Origin: Planotetraspora kaengkrachanensis
Lineage (GTDB): Bacteria; Actinomycetota; Actinomycetes; Streptosporangiales; Streptosporangiaceae
DNA length: 64,000 bases
Direction of reading: 5' to 3'
Assembly: GCF_016862895.1 (NCBI RefSeq)
Contig: NZ_BONV01000030.1
Coordinates: 49,995 to 113,994, forward strand
Shown: positions 39,104-49,604 of the stretch, one piece after another
Position numbering within the stretch: the first letter of the stretch is position 1
How the letters are laid out: each line of letters starts with the position of its first letter
Position numbers and translations under genes: made by a program
Notes under the pieces: model-generated
What the model saw: only the letters and a program-made list of their open reading frames with translations
Databases searched by the model: none
Told to the model about the DNA's origin: nothing

Positions 39104-39730
39104 CTACTTGGAGTAGAGCTCGACGATGAGCTGCTCCTGAACCAGCGTGTCGATCTGCTGGCGGACCGGGAGCTGGTGCACGAGGACGCGCATGCTCTCC
39201 GGAGCGACACCGAGCCACGCCGGGACCGTCTTGTCCCCGGCGGTGGCGCGGGCCACCTCGTAAGGAAGCAGGTTGCGCGACTTCTCGCGGATCTCGACGA
39301 TGTCGTGCTCACGGACGCGGTACGACGGGATGTCGACCTTCTTCCCGTTCACCACGACGTGTCCGTGACGCACCTGCTGGCGGGCCGCGTCACGCGACTC
39401 GGCGAAGCCGGCACGGTAGACCACGTTGTCGAGACGGCTCTCCAGGATCTGGAGGAGGTTCTCGCCGGTCTTGCCCGCCTTGCGGTTGGCTTCCTCGTAG
39501 TAGTTGCGGAACTGCTTCTCGAGGATGCCGTAGATGCGGCGGGTCTTCTGCTTCTCCCGGAGCTGGAGCTGGTACTCCGACTCCTTGGGACGGCCACGGC
39601 CGTGCTCACCCGGCGGGTAAGGACGGATCTCGATGGGGCACTTCGCGGACTCGCACTTCTTGCCCTTGAGGAAGAGCTTGGTCTTCTCTCGCCGGCACAG
39701 CTTGCAGTCCGCACCCGTGTAACGAGCCAT
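39104..39730 (-). CDS. rpsD: 30S ribosomal protein S4 (zinc-binding form)
   Basis: 208 residues. S4 is the primary 16S binder that starts 30S assembly. The four zinc cysteines Cys9, Cys12, Cys26 and Cys31 are intact, so no zinc-free paralogue logic applies here. The S4 RNA-binding domain reads [23 protein letters not shown] 39730; 19 nt after rpsK. Confidence 0.98.
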   Translation of the reverse strand: MARYTGADCKLCRREKTKLFLKGKKCESAKCPIEIRPYPPGEHGRGRPKESEYQLQLREKQKTRRIYGILEKQFRNYYEEANRKAGKTGENLLQILESRLDNVVYRAGFAESRDAARQQVRHGHVVVNGKKVDIPSYRVREHDIVEIREKSRNLLPYEVARATAGDKTVPAWLGVAPESMRVLVHQLPVRQQIDTLVQEQLIVELYSK

Positions 39731-39749
39731 TTTCCTGTATCTCCTGGAC

Positions 39750-40154
39750 TCAGACGCGACGGCGCTTGGGCGGACGGCAGCCGTTGTGCGGGACCGGGGT
39801 CACATCCTGGATGGACCCGACCTCCAGGCCGGTCGCCTGGAGCGAGCGGATCGCGGTCTCACGACCGGAACCGGGACCCTTGACGAACACGTCGACCTTC
39901 CGCATGCCGTGCTCCATGGCGCGGCGGGCGGCGTTCTCGGCGGCCATCTGCGCGGCGAACGGGGTGGACTTGCGGGAGCCCTTGAACCCGACATGGCCGG
40001 CGCTGGCCCAGGAGATCACGTTCCCGTTCGGGTCGGTGATCGAAACGATCGTGTTGTTGAACGTGCTCTTGATGTGGGCGTGCCCGTGAGCGACGTTCTT
40101 CTTTTCCTTACGGCGCACCTTCTTGGGCGCGCCCTGGCGGCTCTTCGGCGGCAT
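39750..40154 (-). CDS. rpsK: 30S ribosomal protein S11
   Basis: 134 residues, on the platform of the small subunit. Family sequence [19 protein letters not shown] and the Gly-rich [20 protein letters not shown] are intact. ATG 40154; 34 nt after rpsM. Confidence 0.98.
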   Translation of the reverse strand: MPPKSRQGAPKKVRRKEKKNVAHGHAHIKSTFNNTIVSITDPNGNVISWASAGHVGFKGSRKSTPFAAQMAAENAARRAMEHGMRKVDVFVKGPGSGRETAIRSLQATGLEVGSIQDVTPVPHNGCRPPKRRRV

Positions 40155-40188
40155 TTAAGCGCTGTCTCCTGAAATGTGGCTGCTAGGA

Positions 40189-40569
40189 CTACTTCTTGCC
40201 CGGCTTCTTCTTGCCGGCCACGGTCTTCTTCTTGCCCTTGCGGGTGCGCGCGTTCGTCTGCGTCCGCTGACCGTGGACAGGCAGCCCCTTGCGGTGCCGG
40301 ATGCCCTGGTAGCAACCGATCTCGATCTTGCGCCGGATGTCGGCCTGGACCTCGCGGCGGAGGTCACCCTCGATCTTGTAGTTCGCCTCGATGAAGTCAC
40401 GCATCGGGACCAGCTCAGCATCGGTGAGCTGGTGGACGCGCAGGTCAGGGCTTACGCCCGTGGCCTCGAGGATCTCGTGAGCGCGAGTGCGGCCGATTCC
40501 GAAAATGTAGGTGAGAGCGATCTCCAGCCGCTTTTCGCGGGGGAGGTCGACGCCAACCAGGCGAGCCAT
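40189..40569 (-). CDS. rpsM: 30S ribosomal protein S13
   Basis: 126 residues, at the head of the small subunit and contacting P-site tRNA. It starts [20 protein letters not shown] and ends in a Lys-rich tail. ATG 40569 is chosen; the frame is open to 40686 without S13 similarity. A 246-nt spacer separates it from rpmJ. That spacer contains a 9-bp hairpin (40775-40797) just past rpmJ and other GC-rich dyads, but no gene. Confidence 0.97.
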   Translation of the reverse strand: MARLVGVDLPREKRLEIALTYIFGIGRTRAHEILEATGVSPDLRVHQLTDAELVPMRDFIEANYKIEGDLRREVQADIRRKIEIGCYQGIRHRKGLPVHGQRTQTNARTRKGKKKTVAGKKKPGKK

Positions 40570-40815
40570 GGTCGGGCATTCTCCTTTTTTGTGGCGGAGG
40601 TCCTGCGCTCCACTTCCCCTCCCCATGCCCGGGGTGAGGGCCCCGGCCTCCGACCGGGGGTCTCCCGCGTGGTACGACCTCCGCATGGAGGCCGCCTTCG
40701 CGGGTGTGGCACGCGATTACTGTTCCGGCACCGGCCGTCTCACGACGTCCGCACCGGTGGCCCTCGCATGAAGCGAGTCCGCTACGGGAGCGGACTCAGG
40801 CGGGGCCGGCCGCGA

Positions 40816-40929
40816 CTAGCCCTGACGCTGCTTGTGGCGCAGGTTGTCGCAGATCACCATGACGCGACCGTGCCGGCGAATCACCTTGCACTTGTCGCAG
40901 ATCTTCTTGACGCTCGGCTTGACCTTCAT
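40816..40929 (-). CDS. rpmJ: 50S ribosomal protein L36 (zinc-binding form)
   Basis: 37 residues with the zinc ligands Cys11, Cys14, Cys27 and His32, which is the Zn-replete (C+) form. ATG 40929, 49 nt after infA, in the usual infA-rpmJ-rpsM order. Confidence 0.97.
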   Translation of the reverse strand: MKVKPSVKKICDKCKVIRRHGRVMVICDNLRHKQRQG

Positions 40930-40978
40930 AGTCCTTATTCGTTCCGCGTACGGCCGGCCTCCATCACCGGAGGATGGC

Positions 40979-41200
40979 CTACTTGTACCGATAGACGATC
41001 CGCCCACGACTGAGGTCGTAGGGGCTCAGTTCGACGACGACACGGTCGTCGGGGAGGATCCGGATGTAGTGCATCCGCATCCGCCCACTGATATGGGCAA
41101 GGACCTTATGGCCGTTGTCGAGTTGAACCCGGAACATGGCGTTCGGGAGCGACTCCACCACAGTGCCCTCAATCTCGATGGCGCCGTCTTTCTTGGCCAT
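40979..41200 (-). CDS. infA: Translation initiation factor IF-1
   Basis: A 73-residue single OB-fold protein that occupies the 30S A site during initiation. Sequence [20 protein letters not shown], then [20 protein letters not shown], is canonical. ATG 41200. First gene of the infA-rpmJ-rpsM-rpsK-rpsD-rpoA-rplQ unit, with a 432-nt upstream region likely to hold its promoter. Confidence 0.98.
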   Translation of the reverse strand: MAKKDGAIEIEGTVVESLPNAMFRVQLDNGHKVLAHISGRMRMHYIRILPDDRVVVELSPYDLSRGRIVYRYK

Positions 41201-41632
41201 GACCCTCGCGTTTCACTGATCGGTCGTCTGAGGTTTCGGAACACTAAGCAGCCGCGACCTTCGCACCATTCGGAGAGCGCGGTCGGCCAAGACCGCCCAT
41301 GCGCAAAAGGTCATAGTGAACCGACAAAGTAGTGTACGACAGCCCACCGCTAAAAGCGAAACGGAAGCAGGGTGTCTTGACACAACCAGCTCAGAGTACC
41401 CCAGATTCCGACCGCGCCCGCTGTCGTCCGAATGATCGCGCCCACCCGTCCCCGCACCGCCGATATGCCGGTCCGGGTGGGCACGACTCGATCATCGAGC
41501 GACGCGGCACAGCCCAGCCGTACCGCGTCGCTCGATATCGATCACGTACCCCTGCGGAAACCGGCCGATGGTGACGCATCGGTAAAGAGTGCGTCCAACC
41601 GAAGAGCCCCCCGCCAATCGGAGGAATCCGGC
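41201..41632. other. Upstream region of infA, between infA and the DUF1707 gene
   Basis: 432 nt with no supported gene. A TACACT -10 candidate (41331-41336, minus) would give a leader of about 120 nt before infA; its -35 is poor. A perfect 14-bp inverted repeat (41494-41507 with 41523-41536, 15-nt loop) lies between that promoter and the DUF1707 stop. It lacks a U-tract on either side. On the plus strand TTGACA (41377-41382) has no matching -10. Confidence 0.45.
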
Positions 41633-42082
41633 TCAGCGGCGGCGTTCCCTGCCGCGCCCCGGGCCCGTTCCGAAAGCGGTGCCCACCGCGAGAGGGATGC
41701 CCCACATGAGCGTCACCCACAGCGGCCACGGATAGGTGGGGTGACCGGAGCCCACCCACGACATGAGCCAGATGACCCACAGGACGGCGTTCGTGCCCAC
41801 CCAGCTCGACCAGGCCGCCCGGGTGGCCGTCTGCTTACGCCCGGACTGGGCCGGCGGCTCGGCCTGCGGTTTGACCGCGGCGGGAAGCGTGTGCAGGTCG
41901 ATCTCCGGCAGGTCGGAGGTGAGCTTCGCCAACTCCCCGTAGGTGCGGCTCTGGTAGACCGACTCCAGGCGCTCGTTGAACTCGTCGACGGTGAGCCTGC
42001 CCTCCGCCACGTGTTCACGCAGAGCGGCGGCGACCCGATCCCGGTCGCCGTCAGAGGCCCGCATCTCCGGGGTTGCCGCCAT
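41633..42082 (-). CDS. DUF1707 (SHOCT-like) protein with two C-terminal membrane segments
   Basis: 149 residues. The N-terminal ~55 residues (MRASDGDRDRVAAALREHVA, then GRLTVDEFNERLESVYQSRT) are a classic DUF1707 domain. Then come a linker and a 2TM module (about 95-135). The architecture is abundant in actinomycetes and of unknown function, perhaps oligomerisation at the membrane. ATG 42082 is chosen, with AGGAG 6 nt upstream; an ATG two codons earlier is less well spaced. It lies between map and infA, inside an otherwise housekeeping run. Confidence 0.85.
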   Translation of the reverse strand: MAATPEMRASDGDRDRVAAALREHVAEGRLTVDEFNERLESVYQSRTYGELAKLTSDLPEIDLHTLPAAVKPQAEPPAQSGRKQTATRAAWSSWVGTNAVLWVIWLMSWVGSGHPTYPWPLWVTLMWGIPLAVGTAFGTGPGRGRERRR

Positions 42083-42142
42083 CACCATCTCCTGTTTGCC
42101 GCGCAATACCGACCATTATGAGCCACCGGCACTACCTGCGCG

Positions 42143-42970
42143 TCAGGCCTCATCCTTGGCGCCGGCGAGCAGCGCCTTGAGCCGGGAGACGCCACCGTCG
42201 AGTGCCGTGAGCACCACGGGCCCGTCCTCCGTCACGGCGACGCTGTGCTCGAAGTGGGCGGACGGCTTGCCGTCCATCGTGACGACCGTCCACTCGTCGT
42301 CGAGGACCTTCGTCCGCTCGGTGCCGATGTTCACCATCGGCTCGACCGCGAAGCACATGCCGACCTCGAAGCGCGGCCCGCGCCCGGGCCTGCCGTGGTT
42401 GGCCACCCACGGATCCATGTGCATCTCCGTGCCGATTCCGTGGCCTCCGTACTCGGGAGGGATGCCGTAACGGCCCTGCGAGCGGACGTACCGCTCGACG
42501 CGGAACCCGATCTCCGACAGGTGGCCGCCGACCGTCAGCGCCGAGATCCCGCGCCACATGGCCTCTTCGGTGACCCGGATCAGCTCGGCGAGCGCCGGGG
42601 CGACCTCGCCCACAGGGACGGTGATCGCGGAGTCCCCGTGCCAGCCGTCCAGGATCGCCCCGCAGTCGAGGGAGATGATGTCTCCCTCGCGCAGCTTGCG
42701 GCGGTCGGTGGGGATGCCGTGAACGACCTCGTCGTTGACCGAGGCGCAGATGGTGGCGGGGAACCCCTGGTAGCCCTTGAAGGACGGGATGGCGCCCTCC
42801 CCCCGGATGGCCTCCTCGGCGACCGCGTCGAGCTCGAGGGGGGTGACTCCCGGCTGGACCGACGATCGCAGCAGCTCAAGCGTCCTGCCGACGACCAGAC
42901 CCGCCGCACGCATCTTGTCGACCTGTTCGGGCGACTTGATCTGAATACCGTGCTTACTCTTCTTGAACAC
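42143..42970 (-). CDS. map: Type I methionine aminopeptidase
   Basis: A 275-residue dinuclear metalloprotease that removes the initiator methionine. The pita-bread motifs SLDCGAILDGWHGDSAITV, YGGHGIGTEMH and EVGMCFAVEPMVN carry the Asp, His and Glu ligands. The start is GTG 42970, with AAGGGGGTG upstream. It follows adk by 85 nt, in the standard secY-adk-map order. Confidence 0.97.
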   Translation of the reverse strand: MFKKSKHGIQIKSPEQVDKMRAAGLVVGRTLELLRSSVQPGVTPLELDAVAEEAIRGEGAIPSFKGYQGFPATICASVNDEVVHGIPTDRRKLREGDIISLDCGAILDGWHGDSAITVPVGEVAPALAELIRVTEEAMWRGISALTVGGHLSEIGFRVERYVRSQGRYGIPPEYGGHGIGTEMHMDPWVANHGRPGRGPRFEVGMCFAVEPMVNIGTERTKVLDDEWTVVTMDGKPSAHFEHSVAVTEDGPVVLTALDGGVSRLKALLAGAKDEA

Positions 42971-43055
42971 TTGTGCACCCCCTTTCGGGATTGTCCCATA
43001 AATGACTGAACGCCATCCCAAGGATAGGGATGGCGTTCATTGCCACGGTAACGGG

Positions 43056-43709
43056 TCAGTCGGCGAACCGCCGGAGCGCTGACATGGCGCGCTGGGTCAC
43101 CTCTTCGACCGGACCGGTCGCGTCCACTCCGACGAGGATGCCCTCATCGGCGTAGAAGGAGATCAGCGGCGAGGTCTGCTCCTGGTAGACCTCGAGCCGG
43201 TGCCTGATCGTCTCCTCGCGATCGTCGTCACGCTGGAACAACTCTCCCCCGCACGCGTCGCACACACCGGGGACGGCGGGCGGGTCGAAGTCGATGTGCC
43301 ACACCTTGCCGCACGACCGGCAGGTACGCCGCCCGGCCAGCCGGCGGACGACCTCCTCATCGTCGACGACCAGTTCCAGGACGAGGTCGAGGCCGGTGCC
43401 GAACTCGGCGAGCATCTTCTTGAGAATCTCCGCCTGCGGCACGTTCCGGGGGAAGCCGTCGAGCAGGAAGCCTTCCTGCGCGTCGTCCTCGGACAGCCTG
43501 TCGCGGACCATGGCGACGGTGACCTCGTCCGGGACGAGGTCACCCCGGTCCATGTACCCCTTGGCGAGCTTGCCGAGTTCCGTGCCTCCGGAGACGTTGG
43601 CACGGAAGATGTCGCCTGTCGAGATTTTCGGGATCGACAGACGCGATGCGATGAACTGGGCCTGCGTCCCCTTGCCCGCTCCGGGGGGCCCTACCAGGAC
43701 GACGCGCAC
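43056..43709 (-). CDS. adk: Adenylate kinase (zinc lid form)
   Basis: A 217-residue kinase catalysing ATP + AMP to 2 ADP. P-loop GPPGAGKGT (residues 7-15), and an AMP site in [10 protein letters not shown] and DGFPRN. A lid carries four structural zinc cysteines (130, 133, 150 and 153), typical of Gram-positive bacteria. The GTG start overlaps the secY stop by one base (TAGTG), so translation is coupled. Confidence 0.98.
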   Translation of the reverse strand: MRVVLVGPPGAGKGTQAQFIASRLSIPKISTGDIFRANVSGGTELGKLAKGYMDRGDLVPDEVTVAMVRDRLSEDDAQEGFLLDGFPRNVPQAEILKKMLAEFGTGLDLVLELVVDDEEVVRRLAGRRTCRSCGKVWHIDFDPPAVPGVCDACGGELFQRDDDREETIRHRLEVYQEQTSPLISFYADEGILVGVDATGPVEEVTQRAMSALRRFAD

Positions 43710-45016
43710 TATCTCAGGAAGCCCTCGTAGTTGCGCTGCTGAAGCTGGCTCTCGATCTGCTTGACCGTGTCCAGACCAACACCCACCATGATCAGAATAC
43801 TGGTCCCTCCGAACGGGAAGTTCTGGCTGGCACCGGCCACCGCGAGCGCGATGATCGGGATGAGCGAGATGACACCCAGATACGGAGCGCCCGCGGCCGT
43901 GAGCCTGTTGAGCACGAAGCTGAGGTACTCGGCGGTCGGCCGGCCCGGACGGATGCCCGGGATGAACCCACCGTACTTCTTCATGTTGTCGGCGACTTCA
44001 ACAGGGTTGAAGATGATGGACACGTAGAAGTAGGTGAAGAAGATGATGAGGAGGAAGAACGTGGCCATGTAGACCGGGTGGTCGCCCCTTACCAGGTTCT
44101 GCGCCAGCCATTCGATGACCGCGTTGGGCTGCTGGCTGTTACCGAAGATCGTCACCAGCAGCTGCGGCAGGTAGAGCAGCGAGGAAGCGAAGATCACCGG
44201 GATGATGCTGGCCTGGTTGACCTTCAGCGGGATGTAGGTCGAGGTTCCGCCGTACATCCGGCGTCCGACCATCCGCTTGGCGTACTGCACCGGGATGCGG
44301 CGCTGCGCCTGCTCGATGAAGACCACGACCGCGATCATCACGACGCCGACGATCATCACGACGACGAATTTGAACGGGCTGAGCCGGTAGATGTTCAGCA
44401 GTTCGGCCGGGAAGACGGCGATGACCTGCGTGAAGATCAGGATGGACATGCCGTTGCCCACGCCGCGGTCGGTGACGAGCTCGCCCAGCCACATGATCAC
44501 GGCGGTGCCCGCCGTCATCGTGATCACCATCGTGACGATGGTGAAGACGTCCTGGTTGAGCAGGATCTCCTCGCGGCAGCTCGGGAACAGCTGGCCGCTG
44601 CGGGCGAGGGCGACGAACGCCGTCGACTGCAGGACGCCCAGGCCGATGGTGAGGTAACGCGTGTACTGCGTGATCTTCGCGTTGCCCGACTGGCCCTCCT
44701 TCTTGAGGGCCTCGAGCCGCGGAATGACCACGGTCAGCAGCTGAAGGATGATGCTCGCCGTGATGTACGGCATGATGCCGAGCGCGAACACCGACAGCTT
44801 CAGCAGCGCACCGCCGCTGAACAGCTGCACCATGCCGTAGATGTTGTTGGCGTCGCCGGCCTGCGCCTGGTCCAGGCAGAGCCGGACGTTGGTCGCGTTG
44901 ACGCCGGGCGTGGGAAGCACCGAGCCGAGCCGGAAAAGCGCGATGATGCCCAAAGTGAAGAGCAACTTCTTGCGCAGGTCAGGCGTCCGGAATGCCCGGG
45001 TAATCGCGGTTAGCAC
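43709..45016 (-). CDS. secY: Preprotein translocase subunit SecY
   Basis: 435 residues with ten membrane segments, the protein-conducting channel with SecE and SecG. It shows the plug-region sequence near [20 protein letters not shown] and the cytosolic loop [17 protein letters not shown]. Start GTG 45016 with GGAGGGACC upstream. Separated from rplO by 180 nt, which contain no clear promoter. It is coupled to adk. Confidence 0.98.
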   Translation of the reverse strand: MLTAITRAFRTPDLRKKLLFTLGIIALFRLGSVLPTPGVNATNVRLCLDQAQAGDANNIYGMVQLFSGGALLKLSVFALGIMPYITASIILQLLTVVIPRLEALKKEGQSGNAKITQYTRYLTIGLGVLQSTAFVALARSGQLFPSCREEILLNQDVFTIVTMVITMTAGTAVIMWLGELVTDRGVGNGMSILIFTQVIAVFPAELLNIYRLSPFKFVVVMIVGVVMIAVVVFIEQAQRRIPVQYAKRMVGRRMYGGTSTYIPLKVNQASIIPVIFASSLLYLPQLLVTIFGNSQQPNAVIEWLAQNLVRGDHPVYMATFFLLIIFFTYFYVSIIFNPVEVADNMKKYGGFIPGIRPGRPTAEYLSFVLNRLTAAGAPYLGVISLIPIIALAVAGASQNFPFGGTSILIMVGVGLDTVKQIESQLQQRNYEGFLR

Positions 45017-45196
45017 GGTCCCTCCTGCGCGCCAGAGACGCGGTAACGGTCGGCGATGGCCGGGGGACGTCCATCGACATGTCTTGTTGCCAGTGCGCCG
45101 GGCGGGACGCGAATCAAGCCCATTGCCCAGCGAACTCTAACGCACTACGGGCGCGGAGGCTCATAACGAACCCCCGCGCCTCGTACAGCATCATGC

Positions 45197-45652
45197 CTAA
45201 AGCTCGGAAACCGAGCCCCCGGCAGCGGCGATCTTCTCCTTGGCGCTGGTGGAGAAGGCGTGCGCCTGCACGTTCAACGCCACGGAGATGTCACCGGTTC
45301 CCAGCACCTTGACGAGCTGGTTCTTGCGAACGGCACCCTTGCCGACCATGTCGTCGACGGTGACGTTCCCGCCCTCGGGGAAGAGCTCCCCGAGCTTGTC
45401 CAGGTTGACGACCTGGTAGGTCGTCTTGAACAGGGCGTTGGAGAAGCCCTTCAGCTTGGGCAGCCGCCGCTGGAGCGGAATCTGGCCACCCTCGAAGCCG
45501 AGCGGGACGTTGGTACGGGACTTGGTGCCCTTGGTACCACGGCCGGCCGTCTTGCCCTTGGACGCCTCGCCACGACCCTTGCGGATCTTGGCCTTGTTGG
45601 CACCAGGAGCCGGACGGAGGTCGTGGATCTTGAGCGGAGCGTTCTCCGTCAT
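45197..45652 (-). CDS. rplO: 50S ribosomal protein L15
   Basis: 151 residues. It has [30 protein letters not shown] and [22 protein letters not shown] 45652, 2 nt after the rpmD stop. Last ribosomal gene before secY in the spc operon. Confidence 0.98.
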   Translation of the reverse strand: MTENAPLKIHDLRPAPGANKAKIRKGRGEASKGKTAGRGTKGTKSRTNVPLGFEGGQIPLQRRLPKLKGFSNALFKTTYQVVNLDKLGELFPEGGNVTVDDMVGKGAVRKNQLVKVLGTGDISVALNVQAHAFSTSAKEKIAAAGGSVSEL

Positions 45653-45654
45653 GA

Positions 45655-45837
45655 CTAGTCCACCTCCTCGACCTCGACGAGGTGCGTCACCACGGCGACC
45701 ATGCCCCGGATCTCCGGGCGGTCCTCCTTGACGACGACATCGCCGATTCGCTTCAGGCCCAGCGAGCGAAGCGAGTCACGCTGGTTCTGCTTGCCACCGA
45801 TCTTCGACCGGACCTGAGTGATCTTCAGCCGAGCCAT
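45655..45837 (-). CDS. rpmD: 50S ribosomal protein L30
   Basis: 60 residues: [20 protein letters not shown], then [23 protein letters not shown] 45837, 3 nt after rpsE. Confidence 0.97.
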   Translation of the reverse strand: MARLKITQVRSKIGGKQNQRDSLRSLGLKRIGDVVVKEDRPEIRGMVAVVTHLVEVEEVD

Positions 45838-45840
45838 CGG

Positions 45841-46470
45841 CTAGCTCACCGCCTTTGCGGCGGCGGCCTCCGCGAGGCCTTCCGCACGCGCCTTCAGCAT
45901 CGCCTTGGGGGCGACGTCCTCGATGGGCAGGCCACGACGGGCGGCGATCTCCTCGGGCCTGCTGAGGCCCTTCAGAGCCGCCACGGTGGCGTGCACGATG
46001 TTGATCGGGTTGTCCGAGCCGAGCGACTTGGACAGCACGTCGTGGATCCCGGCGCACTCCAGGACCGCGCGCACCGGACCACCCGCGATGACACCGGTAC
46101 CGGCGGAGGCCGGACGCAGCAGGACGACGCCGGCGGCGTCCTCACCCTGCACGGTGTGCGGGATGGTGCCCTGGATGCGCGGCACCTTGAAGAAGTGCTT
46201 CTTGGCCTCCTCGACACCCTTGGCGATCGCCGCGGGCACCTCCTTGGCCTTGCCGTAGCCGACCCCGACGAGGCCGTTGCCGTCACCGACGATGACCAGC
46301 GCGGTGAAGCTGAAGCGCCGACCACCCTTCACGACCTTGGCGACTCGGTTGATCTTCACGACGCGCTCGATGTACGAGACGCCCTTGTCTGCGGCGCCGC
46401 CGCGGCGATCGTCACGACGGTCCCGCCGCTCGCCACCGCCGCCTGCGCCGCGACGCGGAGCTGCAGCCAT
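45841..46470 (-). CDS. rpsE: 30S ribosomal protein S5
   Basis: 209 residues with an Arg/Gly/Asp-rich N-terminal extension (about 1-28). The core is [20 protein letters not shown], then [21 protein letters not shown]5 contributes to decoding fidelity and is a spectinomycin contact. ATG 46470 with GAGGAA upstream; the longer open frame to 46671 shows no similarity. It lies 40 nt after rplR. Confidence 0.97.
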   Translation of the reverse strand: MAAAPRRGAGGGGERRDRRDDRRGGAADKGVSYIERVVKINRVAKVVKGGRRFSFTALVIVGDGNGLVGVGYGKAKEVPAAIAKGVEEAKKHFFKVPRIQGTIPHTVQGEDAAGVVLLRPASAGTGVIAGGPVRAVLECAGIHDVLSKSLGSDNPINIVHATVAALKGLSRPEEIAARRGLPIEDVAPKAMLKARAEGLAEAAAAKAVS

Positions 46471-46510
46471 CAGTGGTTCCTCTTCTCGTTGCTCATGGGA
46501 CGGGCCGACA

Positions 46511-46894
46511 TCAGAACTCCAGCCCGCCTTCCCGGGCGCTGTCCGCCAGTGCGGCCAGCCGGCCCGCGTAGCGGTTGCCACCGCGGTCGAAGACGACGGC
46601 GGTGATCCCGGCGGTCTTGGCCCGCTGAGCGAGAAGCTCGCCGACCCTCTTCGCCTTCTCCGTCTTGTCACCCTCGGCGCCGCGCAGGGCGGCGTCCATG
46701 GTGGACGCGCTCACCAGCGTGTGGCCCTTGGTGTCATCGACGATCTGCACGAACAGGTGCCGCGTGGACCGGTTGACGACCAGACGCGGGCGCTCCGTGG
46801 TGCCGAAGACGTTCTTGCGGACTCGGTTGTGCCGGCGGGCCCGCGAGACAGCGCGGGCGGCCGTGTGCTTGCCGAACGCAGTCTTGCCAGCCAT
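46511..46894 (-). CDS. rplR: 50S ribosomal protein L18
   Basis: 127 residues; binds 5S r[23 protein letters not shown] and [20 protein letters not shown] are diagnostic. ATG 46894, 2 nt after rplF. Confidence 0.98.
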   Translation of the reverse strand: MAGKTAFGKHTAARAVSRARRHNRVRKNVFGTTERPRLVVNRSTRHLFVQIVDDTKGHTLVSASTMDAALRGAEGDKTEKAKRVGELLAQRAKTAGITAVVFDRGGNRYAGRLAALADSAREGGLEF

Positions 46895-46896
46895 GA

Positions 46897-47439
46897 CTAC
46901 TTACCAGCCTTTCCGACCTTGCGGCGGACAACTTCGCCTTGGTAGCGCACGCCCTTGCCCTTGTACGGGTCCGGCTTGCGCAGCTTCCTGATGTTCGCGG
47001 CGACCTCGCCGACCTTCTGCTTGTCGATGCCGTCCACGTGGAACAACGTGGGCCGCTCGACGCGGAAGGTCACGCCCTCGGGCGCGTCGACGATCACCGG
47101 GTGGCTGAAGCCCAGCGAGAACTCCAGCTGCGTCGGGCCCTTGGCCTGGACGCGGTAACCGACACCGACGATCTCCAGGGACTTCGTGTAGCCCTGCGTC
47201 ACGCCCGACACCATGTTGGCGATCAGAGTGCGCGACAGGCCGTGCAGCGCACGGACCTTGTTCTCGTCGTTGGGGCGGCTGACGGCGATGGCGCCGTCCT
47301 CAGCCCGCACAACCTCGATGGGCTCGGCCACCGTGTGGCTGAGCGTGCCCTTGGGCCCCTTGACCTGGACGTCCCGACCACTGATGGTGACGTCGACACC
47401 TGCCGGTACGGGGATGGGCAGCCGTCCGATTCTCGACAT
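46897..47439 (-). CDS. rplF: 50S ribosomal protein L6
   Basis: 180 residues. [20 protein letters not shown] opens the first of two related domains; [20 protein letters not shown] is the conserved end. It lies near the sarcin-ricin loop. ATG 47439; 18 nt after rpsH. Confidence 0.98.
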   Translation of the reverse strand: MSRIGRLPIPVPAGVDVTISGRDVQVKGPKGTLSHTVAEPIEVVRAEDGAIAVSRPNDENKVRALHGLSRTLIANMVSGVTQGYTKSLEIVGVGYRVQAKGPTQLEFSLGFSHPVIVDAPEGVTFRVERPTLFHVDGIDKQKVGEVAANIRKLRKPDPYKGKGVRYQGEVVRRKVGKAGK

Positions 47440-47457
47440 GCTGTGGTTCCTCCCCTC

Positions 47458-47856
47458 TTACCAGACGTAGGCGAGGACTTCCCCGCCCACTCCACGCTTG
47501 CCTGCCTGCTTGTCCGTCATCAGGCCGCCGGACGTCGAGATGATCGCGACGCCCAGTCCGCCGAGGACTCGGGGCAGGTTGTCCTTCTTTGCATAGACCC
47601 GCAGACCGGGCTTGGACACCCGGCGCAGGCCCGCGAGCGAACGCTCACGGGTGGGGCCGAACTTCAGCTCCACCACGAGGTTCTTGCCGACCTTGGCGTC
47701 CTCGACGCTCCAGGCCTGGATGTAGCCCTCCTGCTGCAGGATCTCGGCGATGTGCGCCTTGATCTTCGAGTAGGGCATGGTGACGGTGTCGTGATAGGCC
47801 GAGTTCGCGTTACGCAGACGCGTCAGCATGTCTGCGATCGGGTCGGTCATCGTCAT
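47458..47856 (-). CDS. rpsH: 30S ribosomal protein S8
   Basis: 132 residues. [20 protein letters not shown] and [20 protein letters not shown] are canonical. Starts ATG 47856 or ATG 47850 (two codons later); either fits. The 121-nt spacer from rpsZ holds a perfect 10-bp stem (47912-47934). Confidence 0.97.
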   Translation of the reverse strand: MTMTDPIADMLTRLRNANSAYHDTVTMPYSKIKAHIAEILQQEGYIQAWSVEDAKVGKNLVVELKFGPTRERSLAGLRRVSKPGLRVYAKKDNLPRVLGGLGVAIISTSGGLMTDKQAGKRGVGGEVLAYVW

Positions 47857-47977
47857 GGCCGGTGGCCTTCCTCACCGCGGTTTCCATCGAGTGGACCTAC
47901 GGTGCGGTCATGGGCGCCGGCGGTGCCGGCGCCCGGTTTATATGACTTCTGCTGCGGCGGGTGACCCCGGGCGGGGT

Positions 47978-48163
47978 CTACCAGCTCGACTTGGTGATGC
48001 CGGGCAGCTCGCCCCGGTGCGCCATCTCGCGGAAGCACACGCGGCAGAGCCCGAACTTGCGGTAGACAGCGCGCGGACGGCCGCAGCGCGAGCACCGAGT
48101 GTACGCCCGGACCTCGAACTTCTGCTTGCGCGCTGCCTTGACCTTGAGCGACGTCTTCGCCAT
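47978..48163 (-). CDS. rpsZ: 30S ribosomal protein S14, zinc-binding (type Z)
   Basis: 61 residues with zinc ligands Cys24, Cys27, Cys40 and Cys43 ([19 protein letters not shown]). This is the short Zn-dependent form kept in the spc operon; a zinc-free paralogue is commonly encoded elsewhere. ATG 48163, 2 nt after rplE. Confidence 0.98.
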   Translation of the reverse strand: MAKTSLKVKAARKQKFEVRAYTRCSRCGRPRAVYRKFGLCRVCFREMAHRGELPGITKSSW

Positions 48164-48165
48164 GA

Positions 48166-48735
48166 TCAGGCCTCCTTGAAGGGGAATCCGAGGTGCTTCA
48201 GCAGCGCCCGCCCCTGCTCGTCGTTCTTCGCGGTGGTCACGACCGTGATGTCCATGCCCCGCTGCCGGTCGACCCTGTCCTGGTCGACCTCGTGGAACAT
48301 GACCTGCTCGGTGAGTCCGAAGGTGTAGTTGCCGTTACCGTCGAACTGCTTCGGCGACAGACCGCGGAAGTCACGGATACGCGGAAGCGCCAGCGACAGC
48401 AGCCGGTCGAGGAACTCCCACATGCGGTCGCCGCGCAGCGTCACGTGGGCGCCGATGGGCATGCCCTCGCGGAGCTTGAACTGCGCGATGGACTTGCGGG
48501 CGCGGGCGACGGCCGGCTTCTGACCGGTGATCGCGGTGAGGTCGCGGACGGCGCCCTCGATGAGCTTCGAGTCGCGGGCGGCCTCGCCGACACCCATGTT
48601 CACCTTGATCTTGGTGACCCCGGGAACCAGCATGATGTTCTCGATGCCGAACTCCTCGCGCAGCTTCGCGATGATCTCCTCGCGGTAGCGCTGCTTGAGG
48701 CGCGGAACGGTGCGCTCTTCAGTGGTGGCGGTCAT
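48166..48735 (-). CDS. rplE: 50S ribosomal protein L5
   Basis: 189 residues; binds 5S rRNA and contacts P-site t[23 protein letters not shown] and [20 protein letters not shown] are diagnostic. ATG 48735 overlaps the rplX stop by one base (TGATG). Confidence 0.98.
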   Translation of the reverse strand: MTATTEERTVPRLKQRYREEIIAKLREEFGIENIMLVPGVTKIKVNMGVGEAARDSKLIEGAVRDLTAITGQKPAVARARKSIAQFKLREGMPIGAHVTLRGDRMWEFLDRLLSLALPRIRDFRGLSPKQFDGNGNYTFGLTEQVMFHEVDQDRVDRQRGMDITVVTTAKNDEQGRALLKHLGFPFKEA

Positions 48736-49055
48736 CAGTTGTCCTCACCCGTCTCGTCGGCCTCGGCGCTCTTCGCGGCGGCCTTCTTCTCGGGCTTGTC
48801 CTTGGGCTTCTCTTCATCCTTGAGCTTCTTGACGTTGCTCACGTGGATGGGGGCCTCCATGGTCTGCACGCCGCCTTCCTTGGCGCCGCGCGGACCCTGG
48901 TGGGTCACCTTCGAGTGCTTCTTGACCATGTTCACGCCCTCGACCACCACGCGCTCCTCGCGCGGGTAGGCGGCGATGATCCGGCCCTCGGCACCCTTGT
49001 CCTTGCCGGCGATGACCTTGACCAGGTCACCCTTCTTCACATGCAGCTTCGGCAT
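48735..49055 (-). CDS. rplX: 50S ribosomal protein L24
   Basis: 106 residues: a KOW-type opening [20 protein letters not shown] and a charged Lys/Glu/Ala C-terminal tail. ATG 49055 immediately follows the rplN stop. Confidence 0.98.
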   Translation of the reverse strand: MPKLHVKKGDLVKVIAGKDKGAEGRIIAAYPREERVVVEGVNMVKKHSKVTHQGPRGAKEGGVQTMEAPIHVSNVKKLKDEEKPKDKPEKKAAAKSAEADETGEDN

Positions 49056-49424
49056 TTACAACACCTCCGGGGCGAGCGAGATGATGCGCATGAACCTCTT
49101 GTCACGAAGTTCACGGCCGACCGGGCCGAAGATGCGCGTGCCCCGGGGGTCGCCGCTGTCCTTGATGATGACCGCGGCGTTCTCGTCGAAGCGGATGTAG
49201 GAGCCGTCGGGGCGGCGGCGCTCCTTCACGGTGCGCACCACGACAGCCTTGACAACGTCGCCTTTTTTCACGCCGCCGCCGGGAATGGCGTCCTTCACCG
49301 TCGCAACGATGACATCGCCGATTCCCGCGTAGCGCCGACCCGAGCCACCGAGAACGCGGATGCAAAGGATCTCCTTGGCACCCGTGTTGTCGGCGACCTT
49401 GAGCCGCGACTCCTGCTGGATCAC
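49056..49424 (-). CDS. rplN: 50S ribosomal protein L14
   Basis: 122 residues. [20 protein letters not shown] is canonical. GTG 49424. It marks the start of the spc group, 180 nt after rpsQ, with a strong stem-loop in that spacer. Confidence 0.98.
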   Translation of the reverse strand: MIQQESRLKVADNTGAKEILCIRVLGGSGRRYAGIGDVIVATVKDAIPGGGVKKGDVVKAVVVRTVKERRRPDGSYIRFDENAAVIIKDSGDPRGTRIFGPVGRELRDKRFMRIISLAPEVL

Positions 49425-49562
49425 GTCAACTCCTGTGTGTCGCGCCGGTTCTCACCTTCCGGTGAGCCTGGCGGAACTGATGTGGTCTTGTTCCCTCGGC
49501 GACAGCCCGTGGACCGCCGCCGCTGGCGGCCCGGACCGTTCGGCCCGGACCCTTGGACACCG

Positions 49563-49592
49563 TCGTGGGGGATGGTCTCCCATCCCCCACGA
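49563..49592 (-). terminator. Strong stem-loop at the S10/spc boundary
   Basis: A perfect 13-bp stem with a TCTC loop starts 12 nt past the rpsQ stop. There is no U-tract. It may be a stability element, a processing site or a U-less partial terminator. Confidence 0.5.
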
Positions 49593-49604
49593 GGCGCGTT
49601 CTCG

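Noticed and set aside
41377..41405. Plus-strand TTGACA as a promoter
   Set aside because: No acceptable -10 lies 15-19 nt downstream and no plus-strand gene follows.
41432..42121. A 229-codon plus-strand frame opposite the DUF1707 gene
   Set aside because: No recognisable domain, high Arg/Pro/Ser, and fully antisense to a clear DUF1707 domain.
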